Origin: Natrinema salifodinae
Lineage (GTDB): Archaea > Halobacteriota > Halobacteria > Halobacteriales > Natrialbaceae
Length of the DNA stretch: 64,000 nucleotides
Direction of reading: 5' to 3'
Assembly (NCBI RefSeq): GCF_900110455.1
Contig: NZ_FOIS01000003.1
Span: forward strand, 761,491 to 825,490
The notes under the pieces are model-generated. The model worked only from the letters and a program-made list of their open reading frames with translations, was not told the DNA's origin and made no database searches. The position numbers and the translations under genes are program-made. Below are positions 51,627 through 60,272 of the stretch, piece after piece; positions within the stretch are counted from its first letter, which is position 1, and the number at the start of each line of letters is the position of its first letter.

Positions 51627-52905
51627 TCTGATTCTATCCGATTAAATGCCGTTCATCGCTCGAAAGGACGACCGGACTGTAATCCCAGAGGAGGTGGGTG
51701 ATGGTGAGGATGTTATCTGCCCGTCCTGTTCTGAGCAAATGCGGGCACGAGGACCGTTCGAGAATGGGACGGCACGTCACTTCTACCATCTGGCGGGCAG
51801 CGATGCAGGCGACTGTAACGGTGTTTCCGGGGGTGAATCGGACACCCATCGAAAATTGAAATCACTCGCGGTGTCCGCACTTCGCCAGAAATACGACGGT
51901 CAGTACACGCGGTGCGTGCCAGAGGCTGCGATAGACGTTAGCCAGACAGAGACTGCGCCGGAGCAGCGGCAGGCCGACGCTTTCCTCGAGTTCACCGAAG
52001 AAAACCGGTTCTTCGGCCGAGGAATAATCGTTGAGGTCCAGTACCGGAACGAGGGAAAGGACGTACAGGCGACCACTCACGACTATCTCTCGCAGAACTT
52101 CAGCGTGTACTGGGCAACACCGGATGATTTCCAGAACGATCGATTTCTAATTGACCAGCTGGAGGAAGCGTTCAACACCGGGAATGAAGACGCATATTCA
52201 CCGTATCAAGATGAACCGCCATCGCTCACCAGTAGGGACCAGACGGGCAAAATTAGCTATGGGAAGGAGCGACCACAATTTACGCGGGAAGATCCAGTTC
52301 CAGACTGTTCGCACGCATTTGTGGACATAGGAGGAAGACGGCGATGTATCCGGTGTGATCTCTGCACTGAGAACCGAGTGTTTGATCCACAGCGACAGCA
52401 ATTCTATCGACCAAAACCGCACTCAGAAGCCGAGACAGATGCGGAGCTCCTCTATGATTTAGAGTCTGTGGAAGAACCAGTTTCACCTCGGCGAATTGAA
52501 GAACGAGGCGAAGAGCCGTCGATCCACAGCCATGACTGGCGAGTGAACTACAATGGGAGGCAAGAAGAGTGGTGTACATGTTCGTGGTCGGGGTGCGAGG
52601 CAACAATAACGCTTGAGCTAGACCGTGTCGTAATTGACCACGCAGTAGATGCTACTCCAGACGACGGACGCCCCAAGTGTGACCATGTCTGGGAGGAACT
52701 CGGATTCACAACAGTGTGTACCGAGTGCGGAAAAGAACGCTAACAGCTCTTTCTGGAACCCCCGTCACGTGGTACTACTTAACCGGCTACGAAACAGCTC
52801 GAAGTTCTGGGATCAACCTCTCCCGGTAGTATTTTTGTGCTGGCCGTGTGATGGGGTGGCATACGGCGTTGTGATCAGCAGCTAGTAATCAGACAATGAT
52901 ATACC
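51342..52905 (+). repeat. Right arm of the island direct repeat
   Basis: The intact counterpart of the left arm at 42099-42560. It includes the second half of the YwgA/Panacea-like gene, the whole CoiA-like gene and about 160 bases of downstream flank. Confidence 0.75.
51646..52743 (+). CDS. CoiA-like nuclease with C-terminal zinc modules
   Basis: A 365-residue protein. Residues 1-160 follow the CoiA layout: an N-terminal zinc finger (CPSC at 25-28 with HFYH at 45-48), the ESDTHRKLK helix (64-72), RQADAFLEF with Asp111, and VEVQYRN with Glu130 and Gln132, which together form a PD-(D/E)xK-type site, then DYLSQNFSVYWATPDDF. CoiA supports natural transformation in bacteria, whereas archaeal homologues are uncharacterised. 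The rest holds several Cys/His clusters (CIRCDLC, CTCSWSGC, CTECGKER) that may bind nucleic acid. It is the last gene of the four-gene operon. A deleted copy of its start lies at 42402. Confidence 0.75.
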   Translation: MPFIARKDDRTVIPEEVGDGEDVICPSCSEQMRARGPFENGTARHFYHLAGSDAGDCNGVSGGESDTHRKLKSLAVSALRQKYDGQYTRCVPEAAIDVSQTETAPEQRQADAFLEFTEENRFFGRGIIVEVQYRNEGKDVQATTHDYLSQNFSVYWATPDDFQNDRFLIDQLEEAFNTGNEDAYSPYQDEPPSLTSRDQTGKISYGKERPQFTREDPVPDCSHAFVDIGGRRRCIRCDLCTENRVFDPQRQQFYRPKPHSEAETDAELLYDLESVEEPVSPRRIEERGEEPSIHSHDWRVNYNGRQEEWCTCSWSGCEATITLELDRVVIDHAVDATPDDGRPKCDHVWEELGFTTVCTECGKER

Positions 52906-53255
52906 GTCAATGGGAGATAACCAATGTTGGATTCGTGGCCTATGGTGACATAGACCGCGAAATCGGCCCTAACTCCGAGCCATCGCACAATGACAATAGA
53001 CCACACGCGTTGTAATAATGCAATCGTACGCGAAACCGGTAATTTGCACCGTGTTTTGCCCGAATCGGCGTTTCTTACGAAATATCTAAGGTTAATTACG
53101 AGGCCTCGGCACTCATAGGGCTCGTCACCACCGGGTGCCGAGTCCGGCTCGGAGCGGGTGCGTCGTCATCGGCCAGGCGACGCTACGGCGGTCGGTCCAA
53201 AGACGGTTTGGGTTCCGTGGTGCGGTGACTGCGTCGGAGGTCGGCCGGCGGCCGG
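52744..53255. other. Island right border, non-coding
   Basis: About 510 bases with no supported gene. It carries the tail of the right repeat arm (to about 52905) and box copy 3. Composition returns to high GC after about 53110, which marks the island edge. Confidence 0.6.
53102..53115 (+). repeat. Copy 3 of the GGCCTCGGCAYTCA box
   Basis: GGCCTCGGCACTCA, identical to the copy at 41017 and one mismatch from 42732. It lies where the base composition shifts back to that of the core genome. Confidence 0.6.
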
Positions 53256-53501
53256 TTACGCGGCGTCGTCGGGCGACGCGTTCGCGAACGCCGCGTTCCA
53301 CTCGTCCATCAGGTTCTCGAGGCGCGCCTGGTTCCGATGAGAGAACGTCCGGGGGGCACGGCCGGTCGCGGATTGGGAGTCCGTCGGTGCGGTGCTCGCG
53401 GACGTCGGTGTCGTCCGTGGTCGCGAGTCAGTTCGGGTCCGGGTTCGCGTGCGGTTCGGCGTCGAGTCGTGATCGGGCTGGATGCGGTGTCGTGTGCTCA
53501 T
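53256..53501 (-). CDS. Small polar hypothetical protein
   Basis: An 81-residue frame from the ATG at 53501. The first 50 residues are Arg/Thr/Ser/Pro-rich and likely disordered; the C-terminus (FSHRNQARLENLMDEWNAAF) is a convincing amphipathic helix followed by ANASPDDAA. The helix with normal haloarchaeal character argues for a real small protein, though the N-terminal part could be an over-extension. It is divergent from the glycosyltransferase at 53795. Confidence 0.5.
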   Translation of the reverse strand: MSTRHRIQPDHDSTPNRTRTRTRTDSRPRTTPTSASTAPTDSQSATGRAPRTFSHRNQARLENLMDEWNAAFANASPDDAA

Positions 53502-53794
53502 GTCGGTCGGGTGGGGAGATCGTCGAAAAGCGGTACTCGTCGTCGGCGACGGAATCAGACTGCTACGTGTACGGGTACGACCGACATCTGTACCCCACCG
53601 TTCTCGGCCCCATATAATAAAAGTTCGTGATAGATACGGACACTGTGAAACGGTAACAGAACTGGAGTCCGAGGAACGTTCGCTACGCTCGTCGGGCCGC
53701 GACGGCGATACCAGTTCGAGCCGGCTGTCCGGTACGCTCCGATCGGGCGACTCCGATAGCTTGAGAACCCGCCCGCGAAATTCCACGCATACCG

Positions 53795-54502
53795 ATGCCT
53801 GGCGACGATCGAGAGGGCCACGCCGACGCCGCGACCGACGCTGGCACGGCCGATATCAGTTTCGTGATCCCGGCGCAAAACGAGGCCGACTACCTCCGCG
53901 GGACGCTGTCGAGCCTGGCCGCGCTGGACACGGACTACGCCTACGAGGTGCTGGTCGTCGACGGCGGTTCGACCGACGGGACGCGGGCGATCGCCCGCGA
54001 GTACGACGCGACGGTCGTCCGCGAGGGCGGCGAAAGCATCGCCGCGGCGCGGAACCTCGGGGCCGACCGTGCGACCGGCGAGTGGCTGGCGTTCATCGAC
54101 GCGGATACGCGGGTGCGGGCGAACTATCTCACTGAACTGCGGGGGTTCGTCGAAGCCGAGCAGCTCGCGGCCGCGAGTTCTTACTGTCGGATCACCGGTC
54201 CCCGCCGGGCCAAACTAATGGAGGCGACGATCAATCACATCTTTTCGCGGCTCGCGTTCCCGATCCTACCCGGGTTCAACTGTTTCGTCCACCGGCGAGC
54301 GTTCGACGAGATCGGCGGCTTTCCCGACGTGGCCAACGAGGATACGGCCTTCAGCCGGCGGCTCGCCCGCCGCTATCCGACGGCCTACTGTCCGACCGTC
54401 CTGGTCGAGAGTTCGGGCCGGCGGATCGCCGAGCACGGGCTGACGGGGACGCTGTGGCACTACCTCCGATTGGACGTCGATCGACTCCGGGCGAACTACT
54501 GA
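53795..54502 (+). CDS. Family 2 glycosyltransferase
   Basis: A 235-residue GT-A fold glycosyltransferase. It has the N-terminal nucleotide-binding region SFVIPAQNEADYLRGTLSSL (22-41), then VVDGGSTDGTRAIA, and the metal-binding DxD in AFIDADTRVR (about 98-107). FNCFVHRRAFDEIGGFPD and the acceptor-side NEDTAFSRRL follow. There is no membrane segment, so it acts at the inner face of the membrane or in the cytosol. Donor and acceptor are unknown; it may take part in lipid or protein glycosylation together with the GT39 gene, although these are far apart. It lies outside the island. Confidence 0.9.
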   Translation: MPGDDREGHADAATDAGTADISFVIPAQNEADYLRGTLSSLAALDTDYAYEVLVVDGGSTDGTRAIAREYDATVVREGGESIAAARNLGADRATGEWLAFIDADTRVRANYLTELRGFVEAEQLAAASSYCRITGPRRAKLMEATINHIFSRLAFPILPGFNCFVHRRAFDEIGGFPDVANEDTAFSRRLARRYPTAYCPTVLVESSGRRIAEHGLTGTLWHYLRLDVDRLRANY

Positions 54503-54711
54503 GCGACTTCTGAACGGCTCTGAAACGCGAGGATGGAGTGAGAACTGCCCTCCCTCACTGGTTCGCCGGCGATCGTTATCGAACGACGAGTCGGCGAGAA
54601 TCAACGTGACGCCTGGTGATCGAGTACGCAACCGCGGCGCGACCGGCACTGACACGGCAGCCGCTTTTGGCGCTCGCCGTAGCTGACACGTTCGTGTCGA
54701 CCGTTCCACCG

Positions 54712-55095
54712 ATGGCGGAGCGCCTGCTCGAAAGCGAGCCGCTGATGGCCCATCTCGGCACGGTCGTCGAGGGGCGACCCCACGTCGCACCGGTCTGGTA
54801 CCGGTACGCGGACGGCGTCGTCGAGATCGTGACGACGGGCCGGAAACTGGCGAACATCAGGGCGAACCCACGGGTGGCGGTTTCGGTCCAGAAGGACGAG
54901 GGCGGGCACACCCGCTGGATGGTGACGCTGCTCGGAACGGCGACGGTCGTCGAGAGCGAGGCCGAGACCGCGGCGGCCCGTCGCCGGATCAACGAGAAGT
55001 ACGGGGCGGAGCCGGACGCCTACGCCGAGAACACGCTCGTTCGGATCGACGTGGGATCGGCGAGCTACCGGACCTACGACGACGCGCTCGAGTAG
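54712..55095 (+). CDS. Pyridoxamine 5'-phosphate oxidase-like (flavin/F420-binding split barrel) protein
   Basis: A 127-residue split beta-barrel protein of the PPOX class (FMN or F420 binding). Features: the start LMAHLGTVVEGRPHVAPVWYR, the middle TGRKLANIRANPRVAVSV and the end RWMVTLLGTATVVES. Such short haloarchaeal members are often F420-dependent reductases or unassigned, not true PNPOx. The ATG at 54712 begins the conserved domain; the upstream open extension (from 54616) is unlike the family. It is convergent with the flavoprotein gene by 18 bases. Confidence 0.85.
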   Translation: MAERLLESEPLMAHLGTVVEGRPHVAPVWYRYADGVVEIVTTGRKLANIRANPRVAVSVQKDEGGHTRWMVTLLGTATVVESEAETAAARRRINEKYGAEPDAYAENTLVRIDVGSASYRTYDDALE

Positions 55096-55113
55096 CGGCC
55101 GCCATCGACGGGG

Positions 55114-56298
55114 TCAGTCGCGACCCCAGCCAGGCGACGGCTCGCGCAGGCCGGGCTGGGGCTCGCGGTCCCGGACCCGTCGCATCCGGGCTCGCAGGTC
55201 CGCCGCCGCACCCGGTACGTCGAGTTCGGGTTCCGCATCGAGATCGGCGTCGACCCTCGAATCGCGCTCGCTCGATCCGTCCGCATCGCCGGGTCCGTCC
55301 GCGTCGAGTTCGTCGACCGGCTTCGGGAACGGCCGGAGGTCCTTGTGGATCGCGATCCCGGCGTAGGCGCCGTCGCCGATGGCGATCGTCGTCTGGTTCT
55401 GCCCGTGGGTAACGTCGCCGACGGCGTAGACGCCGCCGACGCTGGTTTCCCGGCGCTCGTCGACCGCGATCGCGCCGTCGTCCTGTAGCTCACAGCCGAG
55501 CCCCTCGGCGAGGTCGGCGTTGTACGCCGAGCCGTACATCGCGAAGCCGCCCAGGTAGTCCCGTTCGGTCCCGTCGGCGAAGGCCAGGCCGCCCAACCGG
55601 GGCGACCCGTCCGAAGCGGTGCGATCCTCGCCCGCCCCGTCGGCGTAGGCCGAGACGACGGTCTCGTCGATCCGGTCGACCGGGTGGGCCGCCAGCTGGC
55701 GATCGGTCTCGTCGCTCCACTCGGGTTCGCGACCGTCCAGCAGCAGGTCGACGTCGGCGGTGAAGTTGAGCATCGTCATCGCGACGCGGGCGGCGTGCTC
55801 GCCGTGGCCAAGCACGAAGACCGAGCCGTCGCCCAGCGAGTAGGCGTCGCAGTGGAGACAATAGTGCAGTCCGCGGCCCGTAAAGCGCTCCAGGTCGGTC
55901 ACGTCCGGACTGCGATCCCGGAAGCCGGTCGCGAAGACCACCCGCTCCGCGTCGACGGTCGCGTGGACGGCCTCGAGTCGAAATCGGGGCCCGGTGGTCC
56001 CGTCGCCGTCTTCGTCCTCGCCGGTGCCGTCTAAACGCGTCACCGACTCAACGGCGTCGGGATAGAAGTCCCCGCCGTAATGCGTGAGTTGGTCGGTCGC
56101 GTGGCTCGCCAGGTCCGCCCCGGAGACGCTCTCGGAGACTCCCAATAGGTTGTGGACGTGCGCGACCGCCGCGTGGCGGCCGCCCTCCTTCTCGAAGACG
56201 ACGGTGCGGTGACCGAGCCTGGTCGTGTACAGTGCGGTCGTCAGGCCGGCGGGACCGCCGCCCACCACGGCGACCTCGTACGCGGGTGGATCGGACAT
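55114..56298 (-). CDS. Thioredoxin-reductase-like FAD/NAD(P) oxidoreductase
   Basis: A 394-residue flavoprotein of the TrxB type. The FAD site is VVGGGPAGLT (11-20), the redox CxxC is Cys147-Leu-His-Cys150 (HYCLHCD) instead of the usual CATC, and the late FAD motif is VYAVGDVTHG. The NAD(P) loop reads VLGHGEHAAR rather than GGGDSA, so nucleotide preference may differ. A 60-residue acidic tail after the enzyme domain (DELDADGPGDADGSSERDSR onward) ends in an Arg-rich segment and is not part of TrxB. No thioredoxin gene is adjacent. The GTG/ATG at 56298 starts MSDPPAYEVA, the correct length for the family. Confidence 0.88.
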   Translation of the reverse strand: MSDPPAYEVAVVGGGPAGLTTALYTTRLGHRTVVFEKEGGRHAAVAHVHNLLGVSESVSGADLASHATDQLTHYGGDFYPDAVESVTRLDGTGEDEDGDGTTGPRFRLEAVHATVDAERVVFATGFRDRSPDVTDLERFTGRGLHYCLHCDAYSLGDGSVFVLGHGEHAARVAMTMLNFTADVDLLLDGREPEWSDETDRQLAAHPVDRIDETVVSAYADGAGEDRTASDGSPRLGGLAFADGTERDYLGGFAMYGSAYNADLAEGLGCELQDDGAIAVDERRETSVGGVYAVGDVTHGQNQTTIAIGDGAYAGIAIHKDLRPFPKPVDELDADGPGDADGSSERDSRVDADLDAEPELDVPGAAADLRARMRRVRDREPQPGLREPSPGWGRD

Positions 56299-56500
56299 GA
56301 TGCGTCAGTCGGACGCCCAGCGGGTTGAGGGTGGGCCGCGCATATGCACCCGGCCGGTCGGAGCACCCCCGTTCATCCACCCGAAGCGCCTCGGTTACCG
56401 CCGTCGCGACCGCCGTGACGGTATCGGCGTCGTATCAGACAGCCTGGTAGTCGCCCGCGGCGCGAAAGGGATTGAAACGGACGCTCGGTGGAGGACCACT

Positions 56501-57397
56501 ATGCGCCGACTCAGCGATGCCGATATCGACCTCGAGCTTCCGACGGCGGAGACGGACGACGCCGACCTCGAGAACGGGTCGATCTTCTTCGTCGGCACCG
56601 CCACGGTGATCATCGAGTACGCCGGTTTTACGATTCTTACCGATCCGAACTTCCTCCACAGCGGCGATCACGTCCACCTCGGCTACGGGATCACGTCCCG
56701 GCGGCGGACCGACCCCGCCATCGAAATCGAGGAGTTGCCGCCGATCGACTTCGTCCTGCTCTCACACTACCACGGCGATCACTTCGACCGCGTCGCCGAG
56801 GCGAAGTTAGAGAAGGACCTCCCGATCGTGACGACCCCGCACGCGGCCGCCGAACTCGCAAAGAAGGGCTTTCGCGAGACCCATCCGCTCGAGACCTGGG
56901 AGACCTGTCGGATCCGCAAGGGCGACGCTAGGCTGTCGATCACGGCGACGCCTGGCCGCCACGGCCCGCCGATCGTCGCGAAGGGGCTGCCGCCGGTGAT
57001 GGGGAGCGTGCTCGAGTTCCGGCCTGGCGACGCCGGGCCCGAGGAGCCGCCGCTGCTCCGCCTCTATATCTCGGGCGATACGCTCGTCTACGACGCGCTC
57101 GAGGAGATTCCCGAGCGGTACCCGGAGATCGACCTCGCGCTCCTCCATCTGGGCGGCACGCGGATCCTCGGCGTGCTCCTGACGATGGACGCGGAGCAGG
57201 GGGTCGAAGCGGTCGATCTGATCGATCCGGATACCGCGATTCCGATCCACTACAACGACTACGAGGTGTTCCGGTCACCGCTCTCGAATTTCAAGGCGGC
57301 GGTCGAGAAGGCGGGGCTCGAGGACCGTGTGGAGTACCTCGAGCACGGCGAGACGTTCGAGTTCGAACCGTCGGACCGGCGCGATCGGGAGCACTGA
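56501..57397 (+). CDS. MBL-fold metallo-hydrolase
   Basis: A 298-residue metallo-beta-lactamase-fold hydrolase. The metal motif HxHxDH is HYHGDH at 89-94, with the GTATVIIEYAGFTILTDPNF start typical of the UlaG/RomA-like group and later ligands in TPGRHGPP, ISGDTLVYD and IPIHYNDYE. The likely substrate is a phosphodiester or lactone, not decided here. The ATG at 56501 was chosen because the family starts shortly before the FVGTATV segment; a much longer upstream opening is an artefact of GC-rich DNA. Confidence 0.9.
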   Translation: MRRLSDADIDLELPTAETDDADLENGSIFFVGTATVIIEYAGFTILTDPNFLHSGDHVHLGYGITSRRRTDPAIEIEELPPIDFVLLSHYHGDHFDRVAEAKLEKDLPIVTTPHAAAELAKKGFRETHPLETWETCRIRKGDARLSITATPGRHGPPIVAKGLPPVMGSVLEFRPGDAGPEEPPLLRLYISGDTLVYDALEEIPERYPEIDLALLHLGGTRILGVLLTMDAEQGVEAVDLIDPDTAIPIHYNDYEVFRSPLSNFKAAVEKAGLEDRVEYLEHGETFEFEPSDRRDREH

Positions 57398-57686
57398 GCC
57401 GATCCGGCACCTCAACGAGCGACAGACCGTTTTGGATCGTCCCGACCGTTCGAGTTCTATCGAACGTCTCCCGGCACTCGTGCGAGCGGGGACCGTCCGT
57501 CGTCACTTTGTGGGCGAGAATGAGAGATTAGCGGGAGTGCGCTCGTCTCCCGGTGAAATACCGCTTATAACCGCTGAAGCAGTTGTTTTTCGAGTGGCGA
57601 ATCGATTCACAACGGATCCGTCACTGAACGGCCCAGTTCGAGCGGATGAATCCCGACGGAGAGGTGTCCCGGTGACGAGATCAGCG

Positions 57687-58484
57687 TTACTTGCCGCGTT
57701 CGCTCCCGTCCTCGTCATTTCGTTTTCTGTCTGGATCTGCGGTATTCCCCTCGCCGTTGGTGTCGTCATCATCCTCGCCGTCGGGCCGTTCTCCCTCCGA
57801 GCCGAGAACGTCCCCGTGCTCGTCCGTTTGAGAATGGCGGTCCCGTTCAGTACTTGAGTCCGCCGCTTCGGTTGCGTCGTCACCGAGCGCCGTTTCCGAG
57901 AGATCAACGTCGTCGTCTCCCCTGCCTCGTCGTGGATCGTGGACATCCGCATTCAGACTCGGTTGTGATCGTCCCTGGGTCTCAGCGTCAGCGGTGAACG
58001 CCGGATCGGACAGCTCGCCCGGAAGGTCTCCGCCTAACTCTCGGTCGGTTCCGTTCTCACCGCTCGTAGTAGGCTCTGATTCTTCATCGAAACCGTGTTG
58101 ACCGCTCGGGTTACTCACCGCTGCTTCGGACTGCTCGTTATCGTCTAACCGATCGCGCTCGGCCGTCGTGACACCACCCACGGCATTCTCTTCCGAGGAC
58201 GTTCTAGTCGTATCTAAACGGCGTTGACGCACTCCAATGCAGAATACGACGATTCCGAGAGCTACCTGAGCCACCGCTTTGAAAGAGCCGTGACGCGTCG
58301 ATCGAACTGCGCGCCAGAGCAACAGCGCACCAGCCACAATTGCAGGAATTCCGTCTCGAGCACCGGTCTTGACGATTGATGGAACCCGTCCGGATTCCTT
58401 CGTCTCAGCGCGCTGTGTCCCGTCACGTAGTCGTTGGACAAACTCGGTCACCCGATCCGTCAAACGCCCCGGAGCGTTACTCAT
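57687..58484 (-). CDS. Acidic membrane-anchored haloarchaeal hypothetical protein
   Basis: A 265-residue protein. Two hydrophobic segments occur near residues 46-60 (DGIPAIVAGALLLWRAV) and 70-85 (SFKAVAQVALGIVVFCIGV). The following 175 residues are a long, low-complexity Asp/Glu/Ser/Gly/Arg tail, likely disordered. No domain is recognised. The ATG at 58484 begins MSNAPGRLTDRVTEF; an upstream ATG at 58562 would add a Cys-rich, unusual N-terminus. It is divergent from the MazG-like gene. Confidence 0.65.
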   Translation of the reverse strand: MSNAPGRLTDRVTEFVQRLRDGTQRAETKESGRVPSIVKTGARDGIPAIVAGALLLWRAVRSTRHGSFKAVAQVALGIVVFCIGVRQRRLDTTRTSSEENAVGGVTTAERDRLDDNEQSEAAVSNPSGQHGFDEESEPTTSGENGTDRELGGDLPGELSDPAFTADAETQGRSQPSLNADVHDPRRGRGDDDVDLSETALGDDATEAADSSTERDRHSQTDEHGDVLGSEGERPDGEDDDDTNGEGNTADPDRKRNDEDGSERGK

Positions 58485-58774
58485 GGCGAGCGAACTACAG
58501 CAACGAGAAGGTTGAACCTTTGCCCGTGTACAACTACCCGCGGGGTCCGTTCCTGCAAGCACGACCGGGAATCTTCCGCTTCACACCGAGGAAGATAGTA
58601 ATTCGATCTCGCGGGCGATTCGTAGTGCCTTTCCCATCGACAATTCGTTCAAGCCGCTTTCTAAATATTTTCGGTTGTTTATCCAGTACGGAAAGACCGC
58701 CGTCCGCTGAGGCGTAGAACGTGGCATTCATTGCGGGGTTCAGCAGGGCCAACGTTCACTAATTCGCTCTCGGA
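58485..58774. other. Intergenic region
   Basis: About 290 bases without a supported gene, separating two divergent genes; promoters for both must lie here. An AAGATAGTAATTCG stretch near 58592 is the most AT-rich part. Confidence 0.5.
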
Positions 58775-59101
58775 ATGCAGACTGTGACGCGAGAATACGA
58801 CAAACTTGTCCGCGACGACATTCCAGCAGTCATCAAGCGAAACGGGGAGGTTCCCGTCGTTCGAACCGCGAGCGACGACGACGAATACGAGTCGTATCTC
58901 CTCGAGAAACTCCGGGAAGAGGTCGACGAGTACGCAGCGAGCCGAGAACACGAAGAGTTGGCCGACATTCTGGAAGTCGTCCGCGTGATTCGGGAGTTCG
59001 AGGGACTTTCCGAGCGAGAACTGCAGGAACTCCGGGATCGGAAAGCCGAATCGAGAGGCGGATTTTCGGATCGAATCGTCCTCGAGCACGTCGAGTCGTA
59101 G
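58775..59101 (+). CDS. MazG-like nucleoside triphosphate pyrophosphohydrolase
   Basis: A 108-residue all-alpha NTP pyrophosphatase. The start EYDKLVRDDIPAVIKRNG is the typical N-terminus of this house-cleaning group, and KLREEVDEYAASREHEELAD (45-64) holds the ExxE...ExxD Mg2+ motif. It would hydrolyse non-canonical NTPs to NMP and pyrophosphate. It is adjacent to but convergent with deoxyhypusine synthase (30 bases between stops). Confidence 0.9.
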   Translation: MQTVTREYDKLVRDDIPAVIKRNGEVPVVRTASDDDEYESYLLEKLREEVDEYAASREHEELADILEVVRVIREFEGLSERELQELRDRKAESRGGFSDRIVLEHVES

Positions 59102-59131
59102 CGTCGGCCGATAACGGTCGTCGCGACTCGC

Positions 59132-60202
59132 CTACTCCTCGAGTCGCTCGAGCGCCGCTGCGACCACCAGCGGGAGCGAAATCGTCGCGTCGCCGTAGAC
59201 CGAGACGTTGTCGGCGTCCTTCTCGAGTTTGCCCCACGAGCGGGCCTCGTCGAGCGTCGCGCCGGAGAGGCCCCCCGTCTGCTTGGGGTCCATCGTCAGC
59301 TGGACGGCGTAGTCGTAGGCGTCGGGCGTGACCAGCATCGTCTGGAGGGTGAAGTTCTTCGGCACGCCGCCGCCGACGACGAACGCGCCGGCCTCCTCGG
59401 CCTCGAAGGCGATGTCGGTCAGCGGCGTCATGTCCGCTAAGGCGTCCAGCGAGAACGGCGAGGTCTGGGAGTACATCCAGGCCTGCAGCCCGAGCACGGA
59501 GTCCTGGACGGCCGGACAGTAGATCGGCACGTCGTTCTCGTAGGCCGCGGCGGCGATGCCGGGGCCCTCGTCGACGTCGTCGCGCTCGTTGACCTCGGCG
59601 TTGGCCCGCCCGAGTTCCTCGGTGAGTCGTTGAATCGAGACCGGACCGTCCTCCGCGGACTCTTCCTCGAGGACCGGGAACACCTCGTCGCGCAGGTGCG
59701 ACTCGAAGGTCGCGAAGAACTCCTGGGGCAGGTAGACGTTGTAGATCCGGTCGACGCCCTCGTCCCGGAGCGTCTCGTCGTGTTCGCGCTCCGTTTTGCC
59801 CTCGGCGTGGACCTCGCCGTGGTGGTGTTTCCCGCCGATGGCCTCGATGGCGTCGTGGGTGAGGTTCGCACCCGTCGTCACGAGTACGTCGATGTGGCCG
59901 TCTCGGATCAGGTCCGCGACGATCCGACGCATCCCCGTCGGCACCATCGCGCCCGCCAGGCTGAAGAAGACCGTGACGTCGTCGTCGAACATCGATTCGG
60001 TGACGTCGACAGCCTCGTGGAGGTCGGCCGCGCCGACGCCGGCGTTGCCGTACTCGTCGGCGAGTTCGCCGACGGTCATGCCGGCCCGGACCTCGGCGTG
60101 GCCGATCGGGTCGTGAGAAAACGTCTCTCTGTCGGGTTCGTGGTGGCCCTGCTCCGCGTCCTCGCCGTCGGCGTCGCTCCCGTGGTCGTGCTCGTCGCTC
60201 AT
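59132..60202 (-). CDS. Deoxyhypusine synthase
   Basis: First enzyme of aIF5A hypusination: transfers the aminobutyl group of spermidine (or a related polyamine) to a lysine of aIF5A using NAD+. The 356-residue protein has family blocks FSLAGAMVPTGMRRI, VTTGANLTHDAIEAIGG, IYCPAVQDSVLGLQAWMY, VVGGGVPKNFTLQT and the catalytic-lysine block GATLDEARSWGKLEKDA. The His-rich N-terminus is a haloarchaeal feature. The ATG at 60202 is used; seven more codons upstream are possible but unlike the family. It is essential in archaea studied so far. Confidence 0.95.
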   Translation of the reverse strand: MSDEHDHGSDADGEDAEQGHHEPDRETFSHDPIGHAEVRAGMTVGELADEYGNAGVGAADLHEAVDVTESMFDDDVTVFFSLAGAMVPTGMRRIVADLIRDGHIDVLVTTGANLTHDAIEAIGGKHHHGEVHAEGKTEREHDETLRDEGVDRIYNVYLPQEFFATFESHLRDEVFPVLEEESAEDGPVSIQRLTEELGRANAEVNERDDVDEGPGIAAAAYENDVPIYCPAVQDSVLGLQAWMYSQTSPFSLDALADMTPLTDIAFEAEEAGAFVVGGGVPKNFTLQTMLVTPDAYDYAVQLTMDPKQTGGLSGATLDEARSWGKLEKDADNVSVYGDATISLPLVVAAALERLEE

Positions 60203-60272
60203 GTCACCGCATCCGCGAGCCACCGGTTTGAACGTCGCGGTCTCGTTCGCACGGGGCCGCGTCCGAATGCCG

